This document shows, piece after piece, positions 5,661-10,173 of a stretch of 10,173 nt of DNA (its first letter is position 1; the number at the start of each line of letters is the position of its first letter). Origin of the DNA: Thermoplasmata archaeon (GTDB taxonomy: Archaea > Thermoplasmatota > Thermoplasmata > Lutacidiplasmatales > UBA184); assembly GCA_030039715.1 (NCBI GenBank), contig JASHVA010000080.1, forward strand, positions 1-10,173, read 5' to 3'. The notes under the pieces were generated by a model. The model had not been told where the DNA came from. It saw only the letters and a list, made by a program, of their open reading frames with translations, and did not search any database. The position numbers and the translations under genes are program-made.

Positions 5661-6464
5661 TCAAATCTGCCGTCGCTCCTCGAGATGTCGCGACCGGATC
5701 CGTCGTAGCAGCACGAGGGTGCACCCGACCAACGAACCCGTCCAGACGAGGATCCCGAGCAGGAGGGGCACCCAGCCGAGGGGTACCGTTGCCGTGCCGA
5801 GCTGCACGGTCGGGGTGTTCCCCGAGTACCCTTGGTAGAGGAGCGAGGTCAGGTCGTTGAACGGCGAGCCGTAGAGGAACCATCGGGGGAGCGCGACGTA
5901 CACCTGGGCGTTGCCGAGGACGAACGACAGCACGAGGGGGACGTAGCCGACAAAGTCTGCGCTTCGGAGGCCGAGGTGGTTGATCGCCAGCAGGGTCAGC
6001 GTCGACGAGAGGGCCATGAAGAAGGCCCCTCCCACCAGCGACACGCCCAGCAAGGCCACCGGATCGACGGGCACCAGCGTAGTGGCGAATCGCAGTCCGA
6101 ACATCCCCGCGGTCGCACCGAGCAACACGACGTTGAGGACCAGCCCGAGCAGCGCGGAGCCTCCGACGAGCGAACCGAGGTATCCGGCGGGCGTGAGCCG
6201 GCTGTACCGGAACGCGTAGGCCAGCGCCGACGAGCCATAGGCGTACGATCCCGCGATCACCGCCGCGAGCAGGCTGAGGGCGATCAGCACGACCACCGCG
6301 TACCACGAAGTCGTGTAGGCGACGGCCGCCGATCGGGCCGATCCGACCCCCTGCGACTCCAGGAACGCGCCGATCCCCAGCCACATGGCCATGAACGCAA
6401 CGGCCCAGAACCAGAGCGAGCCGTTGGTGAGCATCGCCTTCGCGTACCATCGCGTGAGGTTCAT
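5661..6464 (-). CDS. ABC-2 type transporter permease
   Basis: 267 residues, almost all hydrophobic. About six membrane helices can be seen, for example 'SLWFWAVAFMAMWLGIGAFL', 'SWYAVVVLIALSLLAAVIAG', 'LLGLVLNVVLLGATAGMFG', 'VALLGVSLVGGAFFMALSS', 'DFVGYVPLVLSFVLGNAQVY' and 'VPLLLGILVWTGSLVGCTLV'. The basic tail 'LLRRIRSRHLEERRQI' would face the cytoplasm. Layout and length fit ABC-2 (exporter-type) permeases. The ATG overlaps the stop of the ATPase gene by four bases, so the two subunits are made together. Substrate unknown; lipids, peptides, antibiotics and polysaccharides are all precedented for this class. The gene ends next to the truncated integrase. Confidence 0.87.
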   Translation of the reverse strand: MNLTRWYAKAMLTNGSLWFWAVAFMAMWLGIGAFLESQGVGSARSAAVAYTTSWYAVVVLIALSLLAAVIAGSYAYGSSALAYAFRYSRLTPAGYLGSLVGGSALLGLVLNVVLLGATAGMFGLRFATTLVPVDPVALLGVSLVGGAFFMALSSTLTLLAINHLGLRSADFVGYVPLVLSFVLGNAQVYVALPRWFLYGSPFNDLTSLLYQGYSGNTPTVQLGTATVPLGWVPLLLGILVWTGSLVGCTLVLLRRIRSRHLEERRQI

Positions 6465-7246
6465 GCGAGCGACTCCACGAGCGCGTTGAGGCTCGTCGCG
6501 CTCTTCACCGGCCGGTCACCGGCGTCCCGCGTCACCGAGAACGTGCCGAGCGACGTTTCCAGCACCGCGAGCGCCTCCGGGGCGACCCCGCGGGTCAGGT
6601 AGAGCCGGTCCAGCTCGGCGACCGAGAACGGCCCGAGCAGCCTTCCCTCGAACATCAGGCCGAGGCGCCAGCCGGAGAACGACCCGAGCAGCTCGAGCTC
6701 ATGGGTGTTCAGCAGGACGTCCGCTGACAGCTCCTGCAGCAGGCGTACGAGCCGTCGGCGTCGGGCAAAGTCGACGTTGTCGAACGGCTCGTCCAGCAGG
6801 ACCAGCCGGGGCTGGAAGCAGACCGCGAACAGATCGCCGACGAGCTTCTGCTGGCCGGTCGAAAGCTCGTGGAGCCGCTTGCCGAGGACCGGGTCGAGCT
6901 CGAACTCGCGGAGGCGGCCCTCCATCTCGGCCGGATCGCCCCCCTTCAGCAGCGCGTACAGACGCACCAGGTCACGGACCGGCAGCGACATCAGCCGGTA
7001 GACCTCCGCGAGGTTCGTCGACAGCCCCGGATCCCCCTGGATCGTGCGCACGTCCCTTCCGTCGAGCGAGATCGCGCCGGCGGTCGGACGGATGAGTCCG
7101 AGGATCGAGCGGATGAGCGTCGTCTTGCCGCTGCCGTTCGCCCCGACCACCACCATCTTCGCTCGATCAAGCCGGAGGTCGATCCCCCGCACGGCCGGGG
7201 TCGTGGCGCCCGGAAACGTGACCTCGAGTCCGCGGACCTCGAGCAC
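6461..7246 (-). CDS. ABC transporter ATP-binding protein
   Basis: 261 residues from a GTG, 26 bases after the regulator gene. The nucleotide-binding domain is complete in order: Walker A GANGSGKTT (35-43), signature LSTGQQ (128-133), Walker B LVLLDEP (148-154), D-loop FDNVD (155-159) and H-loop NTHE with His182. The segment 'LSTNLAEVYRLMS' occupies the Q-loop region but shows no clear glutamine there; Asn78 is the likely stand-in. This would alter coupling to the membrane subunit but not ATP binding. A C-terminal extension of about 60 residues follows the catalytic core, as in ABC-2 exporter ATPases. It pairs with the downstream permease to form an exporter. Confidence 0.92.
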   Translation of the reverse strand: MLEVRGLEVTFPGATTPAVRGIDLRLDRAKMVVVGANGSGKTTLIRSILGLIRPTAGAISLDGRDVRTIQGDPGLSTNLAEVYRLMSLPVRDLVRLYALLKGGDPAEMEGRLREFELDPVLGKRLHELSTGQQKLVGDLFAVCFQPRLVLLDEPFDNVDFARRRRLVRLLQELSADVLLNTHELELLGSFSGWRLGLMFEGRLLGPFSVAELDRLYLTRGVAPEALAVLETSLGTFSVTRDAGDRPVKSATSLNALVESLA

Positions 7247-7272
7247 GACCGAGCTAGGCCGCCCGAGACCTT

Positions 7273-7653
7273 CTACCCACGAGAAAGTCCAGGCGCTGGA
7301 CCCTTGCGCTCGGCGACCGTTGGGCGGGCCGCGACGACCCGAGCGAGCTCGCGGGCGAGCTCGGCGTACTTTGCCAATCCTTGCGGCGTGATCTCGACCC
7401 GGAGACGCGGTCCCCCCAGCGTGAACACCATCCGGGTCCGGACGAGGCTCGCCGACTCCAGCTGCTCGAGGTGGTGGCCCAGACTGCCTTTGGAGGTCCC
7501 CGTCAGCTCGAGAAGGTCCGAGAACGCGAGCGCGCGGTTCATCCCGAGCGAGATCAGGATCAGCACGCGGATCGAGTTCCGCAGCGGCTCCTGCGTGAGG
7601 ACGTCCCCGAGCGTGCGGAGCCCCGCCCCTTCGGGGTCAGCCGTGGGCGCCAC
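7273..7653 (-). CDS. Winged-helix transcriptional regulator (HTH_34-like)
   Basis: 126 residues. The winged helix runs from about residue 24 to 100: 'LRNSIRVLILISLGMNRALAFSD', recognition helix region 'TGTSKGSLGHHLEQLESASL', wing 'LGGPRLRVEITPQG', and a closing helix 'LAKYAELARELARVV' likely used for dimerisation. This fits the small one-domain PF13601/ArsR-MarR-like regulators. No ligand domain or cysteine pair is present. The GTG lies 17 bases inside the upstream membrane-protein gene and has a GGAGG site nine bases before it, so the start is well set and coupled. By position it probably controls the operon, perhaps sensing through the membrane protein; that is inference. Confidence 0.87.
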   Translation of the reverse strand: MAPTADPEGAGLRTLGDVLTQEPLRNSIRVLILISLGMNRALAFSDLLELTGTSKGSLGHHLEQLESASLVRTRMVFTLGGPRLRVEITPQGLAKYAELARELARVVAARPTVAERKGPAPGLSRG

Positions 7654-8374
7654 CCGTCATCTCCTCCGGAGCGTGGTAGAGCGCGTACGCCCCGGCGAAT
7701 GCCCAGGCTCCCGTGGCGACGAGCCACGCGCTCGAGAACAGCCGCGGGTCGCGCGTGACGACCAGGGCCGCGGCGGAGGCCCCGATGCTCACCGCGAACG
7801 CGAGGACCGCGAGGGTGGCCTCGGGCGGGACCGGGCGGAACCACGGTCGCGCTTGGAACAGCAGCCAGAGGACGACTCCGCCGACAGAGGCGTCGAGCAC
7901 GAGGAAGCCGGCGAAGACGTTCACGAACCCCACGACGACCACCAGCGCGGTGATCGCGACCGCCACCCCGAGGACCTGGACGAACCATCGCCGGGCGAGG
8001 GGACGCCCTTCCAGCGTGTCGCGCAGGCGACCTGCCCGGGCGGACTGGGCGACGGCCCACCACGTGACCCAGATCACCAGGAGAATCGCGGCCCCTTGCA
8101 GGGCGTCGTAGAGCACTGCTTCCGGAAACGTCGCGGAGGAGAGCTCGTCGGCGAAGGTTCCGGGGACGACGAAGAGTACCACGAGGGCGACCGCCCAGCT
8201 CAGGTAGTAGATCCCCCATGCTCGGCGCAGCAGGAACCCCTGGAACTGGAGCGCACGTCCCACGACCTGGTCGAGCTCGGTCGGGGCCGGAGGGGTCGCC
8301 TCCGGATCCCGGGCTGCTGCAGCGAGGTCCGGACTCTCCCGCGAGTGCTCGGAGCCGGGGCGCCCCGTGTTCAT
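7637..8374 (-). CDS. Multi-pass membrane protein, first gene of the ABC operon
   Basis: 245 residues from the ATG at 8374; an aggcggg motif lies just upstream. The first 45 residues are polar and probably cytoplasmic ('ELDQVVGRALQFQGFLLRR'). About six hydrophobic helices follow, including 'YYLSWAVALVVLFVVPG', 'GAAILLVIWVTWWAVAQ', 'VLGVAVAITALVVVVGFVNV', 'LDASVGGVVLWLLF', 'TLAVLAFAVSIGASAAALVV' and 'SAWLVATGAWAFAGAYALY'. No family can be named. It overlaps the regulator gene by 17 bases and heads a four-gene unit with the ABC ATPase and permease. A sensor or accessory membrane subunit is a reasonable guess. An upstream extension to 8413 is Arg/Ala-rich and less likely. Confidence 0.78.
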   Translation of the reverse strand: MNTGRPGSEHSRESPDLAAAARDPEATPPAPTELDQVVGRALQFQGFLLRRAWGIYYLSWAVALVVLFVVPGTFADELSSATFPEAVLYDALQGAAILLVIWVTWWAVAQSARAGRLRDTLEGRPLARRWFVQVLGVAVAITALVVVVGFVNVFAGFLVLDASVGGVVLWLLFQARPWFRPVPPEATLAVLAFAVSIGASAAALVVTRDPRLFSSAWLVATGAWAFAGAYALYHAPEEMTGGAHG

Positions 8375-8767
8375 CGTTCCCGCCTGCGACGCGCGGGCCC
8401 GCGCGCGGAGCACCGCCCCGGGTCCGCCCTACGGCTTTGGTCCCGTTCGGGGCCCGATCGCCTCCCCGGCGCCGGTATGCGTCCGGACTCTCCGTCGAAC
8501 ACCGACCCTCTCGCCCCACGTCGGACTCGTGAATCGGGCCATGGCGATCCGCTACCTTCAGGGTTGCCTCGGTCTCTCGGCGCGCGGCTAGGATCGGCGC
8601 CGGGCGGGCGATGTCGCCGGGGCGTATCCGCGCCCCACGTCCCGACGGGGTCCATCATCGATGTCTTCAACTAGGACCGGCTCGGCTCGCTCCGACCGGA
8701 GACCAGCGGGACGGGATGGGAAGGGACCACGAGCTCACCCCCGAAGTCATGCCGGACGCTCGACCTC
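8375..8767. other. Region upstream of the operon with no supported gene
   Basis: About 390 bases of very GC-rich sequence between the operon start and the cupin. Open frames here translate to Arg/Pro/Gly-rich text without domain signal. No clear TATA box, tRNA or repeat is seen. The operon promoter must lie near its right-hand neighbour at 8375-8450, but I cannot pick it out. Confidence 0.4.
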
Positions 8768-9070
8768 ATGGGGTTGACCATGGCATTCCGCTTGACCGAG
8801 AAGGAGACGGGCGGCGCCTTCTCCATCGCCGATATGTGCGCCCTTCCCGGCGCGGGACTGAGATACCTGCACGGGCACCCGGCCGCGGAGACGTTCATCG
8901 TTCTTGAGGGTGAGTTCGAGTTCTTCGGGCGTGAGAACGGCAAGAAGGTCTCGACCCGGATGGGGCCGGGGTCGAACCATCATGCGGCCCCGAACGCGCC
9001 GCATGGGGTACGGGACTCCTCGGTCGTGACGACAAGAGGGGTCCCCCCGAGCACAGGTGGAGTCCCGTAG
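8768..9070 (+). CDS. Cupin-domain protein, 3' end probably replaced
   Basis: 100 residues from the ATG at 8768; the ATG at 8780, with a gggg-type motif before it, is an alternative. Cupin motif 1 is clear: 'LHGHPAAETFIVLEGEFEFF', giving the H-x-H-x(4)-E metal ligands and the glycine turn. Motif 2 is present as 'GPGSNHHAAPNAPHG', with a histidine ligand. After 'PHGVRDSS' the sequence turns into 'TTRGVPPSTGGVP', which lacks the final beta strands of a cupin and overlaps the end of an opposed DNA methyltransferase fragment. The 3' end was therefore probably lost at a recombination junction near 9020-9034. The single barrel might not fold properly. Substrate unknown. Confidence 0.72.
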   Translation: MGLTMAFRLTEKETGGAFSIADMCALPGAGLRYLHGHPAAETFIVLEGEFEFFGRENGKKVSTRMGPGSNHHAAPNAPHGVRDSSVVTTRGVPPSTGGVP

Positions 9071-9168
9071 TTCCTCAGCCTCCAGTAGGGGGGTGAGGTG
9101 ACGACACGGTGAACCGACCCGTCAGGCGACGTCCGGAGGACCTCCCGGACCTCGCCTTCGAGGGGGCC
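9034..9168 (-). pseudogene. DNA methyltransferase N-terminal fragment (SPPYW motif)
   Basis: On the minus strand the frame reads 'GPLEGEVREVLRTSPDGSVH' followed by 'VVTSPPYWRLRNYGTPPV'. This is the start of an N4-cytosine/N6-adenine DNA methyltransferase: the G-(D/E)-x-x-E-V-L opening, then catalytic motif IV as SPPYW at 9082-9096, then the LR-x-YG turn. About 45 codons are left. After 'GTPPVLGG' the similarity ends, and the rest of the enzyme, including the S-adenosylmethionine motif, is absent. Such enzymes are frequent in archaeal viruses and integrated elements, so this supports the mobile origin of the zone. It begins about 40 bases left of the right-hand long repeat and collides with the cupin end. 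Confidence 0.65.
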
Positions 9169-9207
9169 GGCTACAGCCCCAGCGGAATCACGGGCCACCC
9201 CGAACGT

Positions 9208-9332
9208 CTTCAATCCGAGGATGACTGGCCGTCGGTTTTCCAAGGGTCCAGCAAGGTCCTTCCCTCGGGCAGGGAGAGGCCGGCGGCATGGGTTCTATAA
9301 GGAAGGTGTTACGGGCCCGCCGGGATTCGAAC
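9208..9332. repeat. Long direct repeat, right copy
   Basis: This copy aligns without a gap to 5179-5303 at an offset of 4029 bases. Outside the repeat both sides are unrelated: at the left edge the bases before cttcaatcc differ, and at the right edge similarity ends inside the tRNA T-arm. The stem TCCCT/AGGGA at about 9261-9275 corresponds to a shifted stem in the other copy. A TATA-like block (ctataagg) lies about 14 bases left of the tRNA 3' end. Confidence 0.8.
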
Positions 9333-9336
9333 CCGA
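9312..9336 (-). repeat. tRNA 3'-end fragment, copy 4
   Basis: On the minus strand: T-arm TCGGG-TTCGAAT-CCCGG (with one T-G wobble), acceptor strand CGGGCCC and discriminator G. This is the best T-loop of the four, with all conserved bases. A perfect 7-base stem with 7-base loop (GATGGCG/CGCCATC, 9337-9357) directly precedes it, and a second palindrome (CCAGCC/GGCTGG, 9365-9378) follows. The first stem could be the long variable arm of a Ser- or Leu-type tRNA, but no matching 5' acceptor, D-arm or anticodon arm is found, so I do not call a full tRNA. Confidence 0.55.
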
Positions 9337-9699
9337 GATGGCGCGACCAACGCCATCCCGCTCACCAGCCCCGGCTGGCCCGACGCACTATCAGCACGGT
9401 ACGCACACCAAGGAACCGCTCCGGTCTGATGTGCAAGCTATGCGACCCCAAGGGAAGACGACGGCGATCCTCGCCGCAGATTGGCGGGGCAGCTCGCCGC
9501 TGGATAGCACTGTCCTTCGCGTGGCCCGCCAGGAGTCATCGCATGGGTCCGGTGGTGGCCTGGACGTTTGTGGCCTGCGCTCGGCAAGCCGGCTTCAGGT
9601 GGTATCCGACGCAGGTCCATTGTGGCGTGCGAGTCCGTCGATCTTCGGCGTCTTGCTCTGGAATCCTACGGGCCGCGCTCTCAGCCTGCGGGTATCGCG
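9337..9699. other. Stretch without a supported gene
   Basis: About 360 bases between tRNA fragment copy 4 and the DUF1801-like gene. It starts with the two perfect hairpins at 9337-9357 and 9365-9378. Beyond these, no frame shows a domain, no integrase piece is visible and no repeat is evident. Long plus-strand frames here translate the antisense of the tRNA fragment and then low-complexity text. Confidence 0.4.
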
Positions 9700-10131
9700 T
9701 CATCCACGCGGACTAGCGGCGAAAGCCCCGGTGGGTGAACTTGAACGCGACTTCAGCTTGACGCTCGCCCGCACCGGCGCCCGAATCGGCGGCGGATCGA
9801 GCCTGCCGCCCTCACAAATGTCGATGCCCCGGGACGTGCCTTTCCGCTGGGCGTTGAAGGGCTACTTGGGAATGGGGAGCCGCGAACCGTCGGGGAACAT
9901 GATTCGAAGGCGCTCCTTGAGCGGGATCGTGATGCAGACCACACCGTGGCGCTCGAACGTAGCGAAGCCCAGCGGTCTGCTCGGTTTCCTCCACTTCGCA
10001 GCCTCGATAATCTCGGGTTCCGCCGCGTGAATCACTGTCCGGAGCCTCTCGAGGATCGCGCCCCGCCGGTCGGGCACGGCTGCGATGATGGCATTCACAT
10101 CCGGGCTCCTGGCGGTCACGCCCGCCGTCAT
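9700..10131 (-). pseudogene. DUF1801 (YdhG-like) protein interrupted by an in-frame TAG
   Basis: Codons 1-89 give 'DVNAIIAAVPDRRGAILERL', 'AAKWRKPSRPLGF' and 'VVCITIPLKERLRIMFPDGS', matching the DUF1801 / frataxin-like fold family with its KW-x-KPS core. A TAG at 9862-9864 then stops the frame after 'LPIPK'. The same frame continues 'PFNAQRKGTSRGIDICEGGRLDPPPI' and 'APVRASVKL' to a TGA at 9700, which is the family's normal C-terminal half (LFN...RRAID...EGD). Total length with the TAG is 143 codons, usual for the family. Either a single nonsense mutation broke the gene, or the stop is read through. TAG ends several other genes in the window, so general recoding is unlikely. No promoter is seen; a GTG at codon 5 is another possible start. 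Confidence 0.75.
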
Positions 10132-10173
10132 CGAGCATGGCCCTTCAGGTCTGTGGCCCGCCGATTGGGCTCG

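Noticed and set aside
5135..5860. Reading frame with a strong AGGAGGT site before a GTG at 5142
   Set aside because: It runs through the long repeat, the antisense of a tRNA 3' end ('GPPGLEP') and the antisense of the integrase; such GPPGFEP/RRDSNPR peptides are well-known artefacts of tRNA genes.
5596..6602. Long frames in both directions over the permease
   Set aside because: High GC content leaves shadow frames open. Only the minus-strand frame ending at 5661 shows regular membrane helices and couples to the ATPase.
6869..8674. A 601-residue plus-strand frame opposite the ABC operon
   Set aside because: It is a shadow of the ATPase, regulator and membrane-protein genes, highly charged and without domain signal; the minus-strand genes carry all motifs.
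9221..10030. A 269-residue plus-strand frame through copy 4 and the DUF1801 gene
   Set aside because: It translates the repeat and tRNA antisense and then the antisense of DUF1801; no domain is seen.
1..10173. CRISPR array, rRNA or insertion sequence
   Set aside because: No regularly spaced short repeats, no rRNA signature and no transposase with terminal inverted repeats were seen.

Overview
The window is GC-rich DNA from what is most likely an archaeon, possibly a Thermoplasmata-like lineage (a guess from gene style, not proven). Several genes have a TATA-like box about 25-28 bases before the start codon, which is the layout of leaderless archaeal transcripts: the ArsR gene at 333, the small gene starting at 1670, and vapB starting at 4516. 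Others use Shine-Dalgarno sites. GTG starts are common. All three stop codons are used, and TAG ends several genes.

Layout. (1) 1-1195: a RibD-C/dihydrofolate-reductase-like gene, cut by the window edge, faces away from an ArsR-type repressor that is translationally coupled to an SRPBCC/AHSA1 protein. (2) 1365-2804: a small uncharacterised leaderless gene faces away from a BtuF-fold protein with no signal peptide. (3) 2805-5344: an accessory zone with a degenerate tRNA-Arg-like sequence, a DinB-family protein, a tRNA 3'-end fragment, a VapBC toxin-antitoxin pair, a small two-helix membrane protein, and a second tRNA 3'-end fragment inside a long repeat. (4) 5345-5635: a tyrosine recombinase fragment keeping only the C-terminal half of the active site. 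(5) 5661-8374: a four-gene operon on the minus strand (multi-pass membrane protein, winged-helix regulator, ABC ATPase, ABC-2 permease), probably a regulated exporter. (6) 8768-9336: a 3'-truncated cupin meets an opposed DNA methyltransferase fragment, followed by the second copy of the long repeat with its tRNA 3' end. (7) 9700-10131: a DUF1801-type gene interrupted by one in-frame TAG.

The main structural theme is tRNA-linked integration. The same tRNA T-arm plus acceptor 3' strand occurs four times, always on the minus strand (3' ends at 2859, 3681, 5283 and 9312). Two of the copies lie within a 125-base, gap-free, roughly 80% identical direct repeat at 5179-5303 and 9208-9332. This repeat brackets about 3.9 kb that includes the integrase remnant, the ABC operon and broken gene ends. 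This looks like an old, layered integration hotspot. No defence or metabolic system clearly unknown to science is visible. The least explained pieces are the repeat/tRNA architecture, the small gene at 1365-1670 and the membrane protein/regulator/ABC operon.
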